Positions 25,613 to 34,100 of a stretch of DNA of 64,000 nt are shown here, in pieces (within the stretch, counting starts at the first letter, position 1; each line of letters starts with the position of its first letter). The notes beneath the pieces were generated by a model. That model saw nothing but the letters and a program-made list of their open reading frames with translations. It ran no database searches and was not told where the DNA came from. Position numbers and translations under genes: made by a program. Source of the DNA: Chloroflexota bacterium (GTDB lineage: Bacteria > Chloroflexota > Anaerolineae > Aggregatilineales > Phototrophicaceae); NCBI GenBank assembly GCA_011523545.1, contig WTGN01000028.1:46201-110200 (forward strand), written 5' to 3'.

Positions 25613-25640
25613 CTTTCGATTAGGAGAACGGCAGGAAATC

Positions 25641-26891
25641 ATGACAGAAATGGAATACTTCAAACCGGAACGGGGTCAGCGGCCGGGCGCCAACGAAGAT
25701 CCACGGCTGGATTGGTGGCGCGCCGCCAAGTTCGGCATGTTCATCCACTGGGGCGTTTACAGCATCCCGGCCGGCGTATGGAAGGGCGAGCATATCCCCG
25801 GCATCGGCGAGTGGATCATGCTGCGCGCCGAGATTCCCATCCCCGAATACGAAAAGCTGGCGCCGCAATTCAACCCGGTAAAATACGACGCCGAGCAAAT
25901 CGTCAAGCTGGCGAAGCAAGCCGGGCAAAAATATATCGTGCTGACATCGAAGCATCATGACGGCTTCTGCATGTTTGGCAGCGAAGAGACCGACTACAAC
26001 ATCGTCGACGCGACGCCGTATGGCCGCGACATCCTCAAGGACCTGGCCGACGCCTGCGCCCGCGAAGGGATCAAGCTCGGCCTCTATTACTCGCAGACGC
26101 AGGACTGGCATCATCCAGACGGCTTTGGCAACACCTGGGATTTCAATGAATCTGAGCAGGACTTTGGCGATTACATCGACAACTACGTCAAGCCGCAGGT
26201 GCGCGAGATTCTGACGAACTACGGGCCGATCTGCCTTATCTGGTTCGATACGCCGCGCATCATCGAGCGCCATCAAAGCCAGGAGCTGCTCAATCTCGTG
26301 CACTCGATTCAGCCGGATTGTCTCGTCTGTGGCCGCTTGGGAAACAAGCTGGGCGATTACGCCACTGCCCAGGACAATGCCATCCCGCCCGACCTGCAAG
26401 CCGAGATCGACTGGGAGACGCCCGCCACCATTAACGACACCTGGGGCTTCAAGACACACGATCACAACTGGAAATCGACGACGCAGCTGATTCAAAACCT
26501 GGTCGACATCGTTAGCAAGGGCGGCAATTATCTGCTGAATATCGGCCCGGATGCCCAAGGCGCGATTCCCGAGCCGAGCGTCGAGCGGCTGCAAGCGATG
26601 GGCGCCTGGCTGGATGTGCATGGCGAGTCAATCTATGGCACCGAGCCGGGACCGATTCAAGGTGAGGCGGACTATCGAACGACGCAAAAGGGCGACAGCG
26701 TGTACCTGCACGTTTTCGACTGGCCAGCGAGCGGGCGCCTGGTGCTGCCTGAACTGGATGTCAAATCGACCACCTGGCTGGATGCGCGCGTGGACGCGCC
26801 GCTATCGGTGAATTGCGCCGGCGACAGCACGACAATCCTTGGTCCGGCCGCGGCGCCCAACGAGCACGTGACGGTAATCAAGCTAACATAG
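25641..26891 (+). CDS. Alpha-L-fucosidase, GH29 (copy 5)
   Basis: 416 residues, motifs FGMFIHWG (31-38), TSKHHDGF (102-109) and LIWFDTPR with Asp203 as nucleophile candidate. The IWFDTP form resembles the widespread GH29 group with narrower substrate range. Ribosome site AGGAAA precedes the ATG. No signal peptide. Ends with a short beta domain. It is monocistronic, flanked on both sides by R1 repeats. Confidence 0.94.
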   Translation: MTEMEYFKPERGQRPGANEDPRLDWWRAAKFGMFIHWGVYSIPAGVWKGEHIPGIGEWIMLRAEIPIPEYEKLAPQFNPVKYDAEQIVKLAKQAGQKYIVLTSKHHDGFCMFGSEETDYNIVDATPYGRDILKDLADACAREGIKLGLYYSQTQDWHHPDGFGNTWDFNESEQDFGDYIDNYVKPQVREILTNYGPICLIWFDTPRIIERHQSQELLNLVHSIQPDCLVCGRLGNKLGDYATAQDNAIPPDLQAEIDWETPATINDTWGFKTHDHNWKSTTQLIQNLVDIVSKGGNYLLNIGPDAQGAIPEPSVERLQAMGAWLDVHGESIYGTEPGPIQGEADYRTTQKGDSVYLHVFDWPASGRLVLPELDVKSTTWLDARVDAPLSVNCAGDSTTILGPAAAPNEHVTVIKLT

Positions 26892-26897
26892 ACAATG

Positions 26898-26990
26898 TAA
26901 GGGCGAGCCGGTGGGTCGCCCACCCGTCAGTTTCTACATGCCGTAGAGGCGTTTGGGATGGCGGGCGACCTGGTAGGTCGCCCCTACAGG
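26898..26990. repeat. R1 inverted pair with R5-like spacer
   Basis: Left hairpin 26902-26922 (GGGCGAGCC / GGGTCGCCC, one mismatch), right hairpin 26963-26983 perfect (GGGCGACCT, loop GGT, AGGTCGCCC) followed by CCTACA. The spacer contains CCGTCAGTTTCTACATG, a degenerate R5. Confidence 0.8.
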
Positions 26991-26993
26991 TCC

Positions 26994-29687
26994 TTAGGTA
27001 GCGGGATTGCGCAGACCCGCCCGCACCTTCTCCGGCCTGAAGGGGATATCCCGCAGGCGCAGGCCGACCGCGTCGTAAATCGCATTGGCGATGGCGGCCG
27101 GCGTCGGACCCTGCGCTGCTTCACCCGCGCCCAGCATCGGCAGCTCCGGCCGATTGAGGATGAGCGTTTCGATCTTGGGCGCGCCCCCGCTGGTCAGAAT
27201 CGGATAGCTCTCCCAATCGACGCTGGTGATGACGCGCGCGTCGAATTCGACTTGCTCGAATAGCGTCCAACTGGCCGCCTGTACGAAGCCGCCTTCGAGC
27301 TGGTTGCTCAGCCCGTCGGGGTTCACCACTTGCCCGGCGTCTGCAGCGATGACAACCCGCTTGAAATCGACGGCGCCGCTTTGACGATCTACGCCCAATT
27401 TGACGGCGATCGCGCAAAAACATTGCAGATTCTTGTAGCGCGCCAGCGCCATGCCCCAGCCTTCGTCAGCCGCCGTCGAGGCGCGACAGGCCGGCCAATC
27501 GACCATTGCCGCCAGCGCCTTCAAGAGCGCCCGCGCCCGTTCATCCGGCAGATGACGCAAGCGGAATGCGAGCGGGTCGACATCGGCCGCCAGCGCCAAT
27601 TCATCCATGAAAGACTCGATGGCGAAGACATTGGCGTAGGCGCCCAGGCTGCGCAGCGCCGAGACCCGCAGCGGGCTTTCGGCGGACGCGTGGCGCGCTA
27701 TGCGTTTGCGCGGAAAGGCGTAAATCGGCTCGGCATTGCGATGGGCGCCCGATTCATGGCCCCCCATCGGTCGCGGCTGCTGCGGCGCAAAGGGCCGCTG
27801 CAAATGCCAGGCCGCCAGCAAGCCGGAAGTCTGCAAGCCGAGCGCCGGACGGGTCGAATGGGCGTAGCTCCAGACATCGTGGTTCCAGTCGCTGATCGTG
27901 CCGGCTTCGGTCAGGCTCGCGCGCAGCCGCATCAGCATGGCGCTGCCGTAGGGTTCCCAGGCATGCTCATCCCGGCGCGTCCATTTCAGCAGAATCGGCC
28001 GATCAGGCAGGGCGCGCGCGGCCAGCGCCGCGTCCAAGGCGGCATCGTCAGCGCCGTTGTGGCCGTAACAGCCCGCCCCTTCCATATGAGTGACGCGGAT
28101 CCGGCCTTCGTCCAGCTCAAGAACCTGCGCCAGCGCGCCGCGCAGGGTGAAGACGGCTTGCGAATGCGACCAGACCGTCAACAGACCATCGCTCCAAAGC
28201 GCCAGGGCCGCCGATGGACCCAGCGAGGCATGCATCTGAAAGGGGCGGTGATAGGTCGCCTGCAGCGTCTTTTCGCCTTCCGCCGGCTTGGGGATGGGCG
28301 GGATTGCGCCATCGACGGCGGCGCCATCGACGACCAGATTCGACTGCGCCGGCTTTTCTTGCAAGTCGCGATAAGTGTCTTCCGCCGCCGGCAGGTCTTT
28401 GTCATAGGCCCACTCGGCCGCGTCACGCGCCGCCGTCAGCGCAGCTTCCGCTTGATCCTCGCGCTCAGCGACGATGGCGACGAATTGGCCGTCCTGTATC
28501 ACAGAGGCCACACCGGGGAGCGCTTGTATGGCAGCGCGATCAAAATTGACCAGGCTGGCGTGATACGCGGGCGGGCGCAACACGCGGGCATGCAGCATGG
28601 CCGGCAATTCCATATCCTGCACGTAGCTGCGGCCGCCGCTGACTTTGTTCAGTAGGTCAAGACGCCGCGCCGGGCTGCCGACGAGCCTGTACGCTGACGG
28701 ATTCTTGGACGGCGCAGCGCCGCTGATCCGACGATTGAAGCGCCCGCCGGCCAATAGGTCCCAATAATTTGTCCGCCGCCCGCTTCGCGGATCGCTGATG
28801 ACACCATCGGTTACCTGCAATTCATCCAGGTTTGAGAGCGAGTCCAATTGCTCGAAAGCCAGCGACAGCAGATGATGGCGCGCTTCGGCGCTTGCGATGC
28901 GAATGGCGGCCCCGCTCGTTTCCAATGAACGGCTGCCTGTGGTGCCGCCTTCGTCCGGGCTGCGCTCGGTGTCGGCGGTCACCAGGCGAATGCGCTCCAG
29001 GGCGACATCCAGCTCGTCAGCGGCGATTTGCGCCAGCGCGGTGCGGATGCCCTGCCCCAGTTCGACTTTGCCGCTGAATACCGTTACGCTGCGATCGGGG
29101 TTGAAGCGAATCCAGTCGTCCAGTTGGGGCTGAGCGTCCAGCGATGGCGAAGTCAGGGCAGTATGCTCTGGGCTGTCAAGGGGCGCGGGCTGAATGACTT
29201 GATAGATCGGCGCCGGCTCAGGCCGCCCGACGCGCAGCTTGATCGCCCGGCGCACGCGATCATAAACGCCGCAGCGGCAGAGGTTCATCGAGAGCGCGTC
29301 GCGGATTTCATCGTGGGTCGGATAACGGACACGATTGAGCAAGCCCTGCGCGGCGATGATCATGCCCGCCGTGCAGAAGCCGCATTGCCCGGCCTGCTCT
29401 TCCAGGAAAGCTTCTTGCAGTGGATGCAGCGCCTCGCCGTCCGCCAAGCCTTCAACTGTAGTTATCTCCAGGCCGGCCGCATGACCGACCGGCAGCTGAC
29501 AGGAGGGCACATCGACGCCGTCAATCAGCACTTTGCAGGCGCCGCAGAGTTCCGTGCCGCAGCCATATTTGGGGCTCTTCAAACCGATGTCATTGCGCAA
29601 GACGGTAAGCAGCGGAACGGTCGGATCAATGTCCAGTCGCCGCAGCTCGCCGTTGACGCGCAGGCTGATCGCTTCTGTTGCGGCCAT
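26994..29687 (-). CDS. Molybdenum hydroxylase, fused [2Fe-2S] and molybdopterin subunits (isoquinoline oxidoreductase/aldehyde dehydrogenase type)
   Basis: 897 residues from ATG 29687 (GAGAGG 9 bases upstream; GTG 29693 is the track start). Residues 1-150 are an IorA-like two-[2Fe-2S] protein: [11 protein letters not shown]...C for the plant-type cluster and CGFCTAGM...CRCG for the second. From about 180 follows an IorB-like molybdopterin domain ([39 protein letters not shown] near 860 with the catalytic Glu). It hydroxylates an aldehyde or N-heterocycle. No FAD subunit is encoded nearby, fitting the IorAB class with a non-NAD acceptor. Small and large subunits are normally separate genes; here they are one chain. 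No Tat signal is visible. Confidence 0.88.
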   Translation of the reverse strand: MAATEAISLRVNGELRRLDIDPTVPLLTVLRNDIGLKSPKYGCGTELCGACKVLIDGVDVPSCQLPVGHAAGLEITTVEGLADGEALHPLQEAFLEEQAGQCGFCTAGMIIAAQGLLNRVRYPTHDEIRDALSMNLCRCGVYDRVRRAIKLRVGRPEPAPIYQVIQPAPLDSPEHTALTSPSLDAQPQLDDWIRFNPDRSVTVFSGKVELGQGIRTALAQIAADELDVALERIRLVTADTERSPDEGGTTGSRSLETSGAAIRIASAEARHHLLSLAFEQLDSLSNLDELQVTDGVISDPRSGRRTNYWDLLAGGRFNRRISGAAPSKNPSAYRLVGSPARRLDLLNKVSGGRSYVQDMELPAMLHARVLRPPAYHASLVNFDRAAIQALPGVASVIQDGQFVAIVAEREDQAEAALTAARDAAEWAYDKDLPAAEDTYRDLQEKPAQSNLVVDGAAVDGAIPPIPKPAEGEKTLQATYHRPFQMHASLGPSAALALWSDGLLTVWSHSQAVFTLRGALAQVLELDEGRIRVTHMEGAGCYGHNGADDAALDAALAARALPDRPILLKWTRRDEHAWEPYGSAMLMRLRASLTEAGTISDWNHDVWSYAHSTRPALGLQTSGLLAAWHLQRPFAPQQPRPMGGHESGAHRNAEPIYAFPRKRIARHASAESPLRVSALRSLGAYANVFAIESFMDELALAADVDPLAFRLRHLPDERARALLKALAAMVDWPACRASTAADEGWGMALARYKNLQCFCAIAVKLGVDRQSGAVDFKRVVIAADAGQVVNPDGLSNQLEGGFVQAASWTLFEQVEFDARVITSVDWESYPILTSGGAPKIETLILNRPELPMLGAGEAAQGPTPAAIANAIYDAVGLRLRDIPFRPEKVRAGLRNPAT

Positions 29688-29726
29688 CGTCACTTGCCTC
29701 TCTCCTAACCCGCTACAGCAGGCAAC

Positions 29727-29752
29727 TGTAGGGGCGAGACTCGTCTCGCCCT
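29727..29752. repeat. R1 hairpin repeat
   Basis: 29732-29751: GGGCGAGAC, loop TC, GTCTCGCCC, a perfect stem with a two-base loop and TGTAG flank. Confidence 0.85.
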
Positions 29753-29760
29753 CCCGGCAA

Positions 29761-29785
29761 GAAAAAGAGCCCGGCGCGCGGGCTC
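29761..29785 (-). terminator. Intrinsic terminator of tRNA-Ser
   Basis: On the minus strand GAGCCCG, loop CGCGC, CGGGCTC, then TTTTT. It lies 8 bases beyond the tRNA 3' end and is the only classical terminator I found in the window. Confidence 0.85.
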
Positions 29786-29792
29786 CTCAAGG

Positions 29793-29876
29793 CGGAGAAG
29801 GTGGGATTCGAACCCACGTACGGTTTCCCGTATCCGCTTTCCAAGCGGACGCACTAGGCCTCTATGCGACTTCTCC
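29793..29876 (-). tRNA. tRNA-Ser (anticodon GGA)
   Basis: Acceptor arms GGAGAAG and CTTCTCC pair perfectly with discriminator G. The anticodon arm CCGC-TTGGAAA-GCGG gives anticodon GGA (reads UCC/UCU). A long variable arm TACGGGAAACCGTA fits the class II structure of tRNA-Ser, and GGTTCGAATCC is the T loop. CCA is not encoded. Confidence 0.95.
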
Positions 29877-29906
29877 TTGAATAAACGCTGCTGGCACTTC
29901 GCCCAT

Positions 29907-29935
29907 AGTATAGCATATTTCCTCCGCCCGCCCAA
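29907..29935 (-). promoter_or_regulatory. Promoter of tRNA-Ser
   Basis: On the minus strand TTGGGC, 17 bases, TATACT. Transcription would start about 24 nt before the tRNA 5' end. Confidence 0.6.
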
Positions 29936-29962
29936 TCCCCGCTGTATTGGGGCGTGTACGGC

Positions 29963-31069
29963 TCAGCGGCCGAAGATCGGGGTCGGCGTCGCCAGAATCG
30001 GCACCAGGTAATCGGCTGAGCGCTCGCCCGTTGGCGGCAGCCCGAAGGACAGGCCGGCATTTTCAATGTAGCAGAGGATGCCCATCGTGATCGCATGCGC
30101 CAGCAAGTCCTGCTGCGTCGTCAGGATTTCCTGATCGGCCAGCATGAAGCCCATCTCCAGTATCACGCCAGGCGTCAAGGGATGGATTTTGCGCCAGGCA
30201 TGATTGTTGATCATGTCTTCCGTCTCGTTGAAGCTGCGCTCCAGGGGGATGTGCGCGCCATAATTGAGCGCGATGCATTCACGCAGCAAGACATCGGCGC
30301 CGACGTCCGGGCGCGCGTCCGACTTGGAGACGATATAACCGGAGACAATTTCGCCGAAGTCAATGCAAGAATTGGCGTGGATCGACAACAGCGCGTCGGC
30401 GCGATAATCATCCAAGCGCGGATCAAACTCGTCGAGCATATCGACGGTGAAATTCAAAGCCTCCAGGTTGGCGACCACCCGCCGCGAGACAGCGAAGTTG
30501 ATAGTCTCTTCTTCCAGGTATGGCTGCTTGTAGGCGTCGTAACAGACAGCGCCGGGGTCGCGATTCAAGTTCGTGCCCAGGCCGCGATGCCCGGAAATGA
30601 TGCCGATGCGGCGCAGCCATTGCGGTGTCTGCACCGGCGTCGGGCGTTGCGCTTCGATGCCGGCGATGATCTCGTCGCGGTCCAGCTGCAAGCCTTTGAC
30701 GACCGCCGGGTTGAGGAATTCTGGATTGACGAAGAACATCAGCAGGGTCGCCACCAGCGCCGTGCTGACGACAACGACAAAGATCGTGCCGAGGAAACCG
30801 CCCGCCATGCTGGACGGATGCGGACGGCGCAGCGCCAGCCGCCTGCGCACGCGCCGGATCTGATGCGGCGCCTCCACGGGCGCCAGGCTGGGCTCGGCTT
30901 CGGCCGCTGCGGGAAGAGACGGCGCCGTCGTGGACCCGTCAGGCTCTGCATCGCTTGATTTGGGCGTCGCTTTGGCCGCCGCCTGCCGCATCAATTCGAC
31001 GAAAATGGCCGAGGCCGACGGCTCGTCCTCATTATTATTCGGCTGTTGGGTGACCGGTTCATCGCTCAT
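29963..31069 (-). CDS. N-acetylmuramoyl-L-alanine amidase (Amidase_3), membrane-anchored
   Basis: 368 residues. A polar N-terminus of about 95 residues precedes one membrane segment (FLGTIFVVVVSTALVATLLMFF). The extracytoplasmic domain carries the zinc and catalytic residues of Amidase_3: His in IISGHRG, Glu in YLEEETIN, His in SIHANSC and Glu in VILEMGFM. It cleaves the lactyl-peptide bond of peptidoglycan during wall growth or division. A TATAAT lies 45 bases upstream of the ATG. It is followed by the tRNA-Ser unit on the same strand. Confidence 0.88.
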   Translation of the reverse strand: MSDEPVTQQPNNNEDEPSASAIFVELMRQAAAKATPKSSDAEPDGSTTAPSLPAAAEAEPSLAPVEAPHQIRRVRRRLALRRPHPSSMAGGFLGTIFVVVVSTALVATLLMFFVNPEFLNPAVVKGLQLDRDEIIAGIEAQRPTPVQTPQWLRRIGIISGHRGLGTNLNRDPGAVCYDAYKQPYLEEETINFAVSRRVVANLEALNFTVDMLDEFDPRLDDYRADALLSIHANSCIDFGEIVSGYIVSKSDARPDVGADVLLRECIALNYGAHIPLERSFNETEDMINNHAWRKIHPLTPGVILEMGFMLADQEILTTQQDLLAHAITMGILCYIENAGLSFGLPPTGERSADYLVPILATPTPIFGR

Positions 31070-31113
31070 GGCAGCGGTCCCGCTCAGGTCAATTCACCAG
31101 CGAGCACACTGCC

Positions 31114-31119
31114 ATTATA
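31114..31119 (-). promoter_or_regulatory. TATAAT -10 box upstream of the amidase gene
   Basis: Perfect TATAAT on the minus strand between the kinase stop and the amidase start; no good -35 at the right distance. Confidence 0.45.
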
Positions 31120-31132
31120 GGGGAATTCCGGA

Positions 31133-34100
31133 TCAAGGTTCGCATTCGAGCCGATAAGATTGACGCTCGGCGCAGGTCAGCTTTCGGATGTAGCGGTTAT
31201 TCTGCGCCCAGTCGACCAGTTCGTCCGCCGTCCGCATGACTTGCCGCCGCCGCAAGGCAAAGTCTTGGCCGGCCGAGACCGCGAAGGACTCGTCCGGGCT
31301 GAAGACCACTTCCTGAATCCAGTCCGTATGCTGGTCGAAGCGGATGAGCTCTTCGCCCGTCGCGGTATTCCACATCCGCACGGTGTAATCCGACGAGGTG
31401 GTGAGCACGATCTGGCTGTCCTGGCTGATGGCGATGCCGAAGGTGTAGCCGTTGTGCCCGATGAGTTGGCGTATCTCTTCGCCGCTTTCGACATCCCACA
31501 TGCGCACGGTGCCATCCCAACTCGTGCTGACGATGAACTCTTCATTCGGCGATATCTGCGCGTAATTGACGATGTGATCGTGCCCGGCAAAGGTCTGCAG
31601 CAGCTCGCCGCTTTCGACATCCCAGAGGCGTATCGTCTGGTCGTCAGAGAACCAGTTGCCGGCGGCGCTGACCAGCAGCCCGCCATCGCTGCTTAGATGG
31701 ACGCCGTTCACCGGATCACTGTGCCCGATGAATTCGCGCAGCACGGCGCCGCTCTCGATATCCCACAGGCGGATAATCCCGTCATGCGAGCCCGAAAAGA
31801 ACTGCTCGCCATTCGGCAGCAGCTCAATCATATAAACGCGCGGCGCGTCGTCGATCTCGTAGAGTTGGACCTGCTCGCCGCTCGTCCAATCCCAGCGCCG
31901 GATCGTGCCGTCCCAACTGGCGGAGAGGATGTGAACGCCGTCCGGTTCAAAGCGGACTGAGTCGACCGTGTTTTCATGACCTTCCAGCACAGCCACGGGC
32001 TCGCCCGTGTCCGCGTCCCATACGCGCACAGTGGCGTCCAGGTCTGCCGGATCAGGCGGCATGAAAAGGGGCCCGGCGCCGGAAGCGATCAGGCTGCCAT
32101 CGTCGCTGATATCAGCGGCCCAGGTCCAATTCGTATTGCCCTCGTACTGATGCGTCTGCATGCGGTTGCGCAGGTCCCATAGGAAAGCCGAGCTATCGGC
32201 CGGCGCATCTTCCGGATTGGGCCGGCCCGAGGTCTCGGACTCGCCCAAACCGATCAGCATAGTCTCGCCATCGGGCGAGAATTCGATGTCTTGCACGCGA
32301 TAAGGAAAGTCAACATAGCTGGTGACCAGGACGCCTTTGTCAAAATCCCAAAGTTTGACGGTCGCGTCATTCGAGGCCGTCGCCAGCAATTCGCCATCGG
32401 GCGAGAATTCGAGGTTGGAGAGCGTATCCCGGTGGGCATACAAGCGGTAAAGCTCTTCGCCGGTTTGGGCGTCATAAATCCGGGCTGTGCCGCCCAGCGC
32501 TGAACTCCAGGTGGTGGCGGCGAATAGGCTGTCATCGGGACTGAATTCGACATCGCGGTAATAGCCAGTGCCATCCGGCGGAATCGTGAGCAAGTTCTCG
32601 CCGCTGGCCACATCCCAGATTTGAACTGTGTTGTGCTCGGTAGTGCGGTCTGCATCGCGAACGCCAAACGAGGACGATGCGCTAGCCAGCCGCGCCCCAT
32701 CGGAGCTAAAGCTCAGCTTGATGACATAATCGATGTGTTTCCGCAATACGCGCGCTGTTTCTCCGCTTGCCACATCCCAAAGGCGTACCGTGCTATCGGC
32801 GCTTGACGATGCGAGCAGCGCGCCGTCCGGGCTGAATTCGACATCAGTGACAATGTCCTCGTGCCCGTGCAGGCGCTCTCGTTCTTCGCCACTGCTGACC
32901 TGCCACAAGCCAACCGTGTTGTCCGACAGCGCTGCCGCGATGGCGCCGCCATCCGGGCTGAAGGCGACCGCGCTAATCGGGCTGCCCGCCTCTATGCTTT
33001 GCAGCAGCTCGCCGGTGCTGGTGTCGAACAACCTGACGACGCCCTCGCTGCCGGCGAATGCGCCGATGGACCCGTCCGCATTGTAGGCGACGCCCAGGAT
33101 GGAACGCGGCGACTCAATGAAGCGGAAGCGCGGGCCGGGCGAAAATGTCGCCTGGCCGAGGATGCGCAGGACTTCGGCTTCCGGCGGATCAAATACCTGG
33201 CGCGCTTCGATGGCGACCGGCAAGGCCAGCGCCGGGTTGTTCTCGCTGAGCGCGGTGCGCGCGTTGGAAGCCAGGGCCAGGCTGAGATTCTTGCGCTCAT
33301 TCGTCTCGGCCTCGTGCATCGCTTCAACCGCGATCTCACGCTGCTCGTCGGCGATAGCGCGCTGATCTTCGGCGATCGTCCGCTGTTCGTCCGCCTTGTT
33401 CCGCTGGTCGAAGGCGAACAAGCTCAGTACAACGGCGACGACAGCCGCCACGCCAAATATCCCGGCGGCGATGCGCATGTTGCGCGCCTTCTGCCTTTCC
33501 AGCTCCCGTTCCCGTTCTTCGCGCGCCCGCTCCTCGGCTTCGCGTTTGTCCCGCGCCTTCAAGCTGGCGTCAAGGAAGTCGATTTCCAGTTCATTGAGGC
33601 GCAGGCTTGTGCTTTCGGACCATTCTTCAAATGTGAGCAGGCGATTGCCCTGCATCAAATAACTCTTGTCTTTGTCCGCCGCCTCCCAGTCATGAGCGGC
33701 ATTGAGCAATTCGCGCTCAAGCCGGACATCGTTTCGGCTCTCGGTCAGCCATTCGCGCAGGCGCTCCCATCGGCGGATGAGCGCTTCGTGCGCCACCTCG
33801 ACCGTCGGGCTGCGCGTGGTATCGTCGCGATCAAAGGTCAGCAGGCGATAGCGCCCAAAACGGTCAATGACTTCTTCGGCGACTTCGCGGGCGCCCAAGG
33901 TCAGCAATTCAGTGCGAAGAATGCGGCGGCGCGTATCTTCCTGGCCCTCGCCCAGCGTGACCAGGCGCAAGAAAATCTGCCGCGCCATATTCTGCCCCGC
34001 CTCAGAGAAGCGCAAGTACACTTCTTCGGCGCGCTTGGCCAAAGCGCCCAGCGTTCCGCCAATATCTTGATAGGCGGCGATAGTCAGCAGCGCGCCTTCG

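Noticed and set aside
27330-28655. 441-aa plus-strand ORF opposite the molybdenum hydroxylase
   Set aside because: Shadow of a strongly conserved gene, Arg/Gln/His-rich, no family features.
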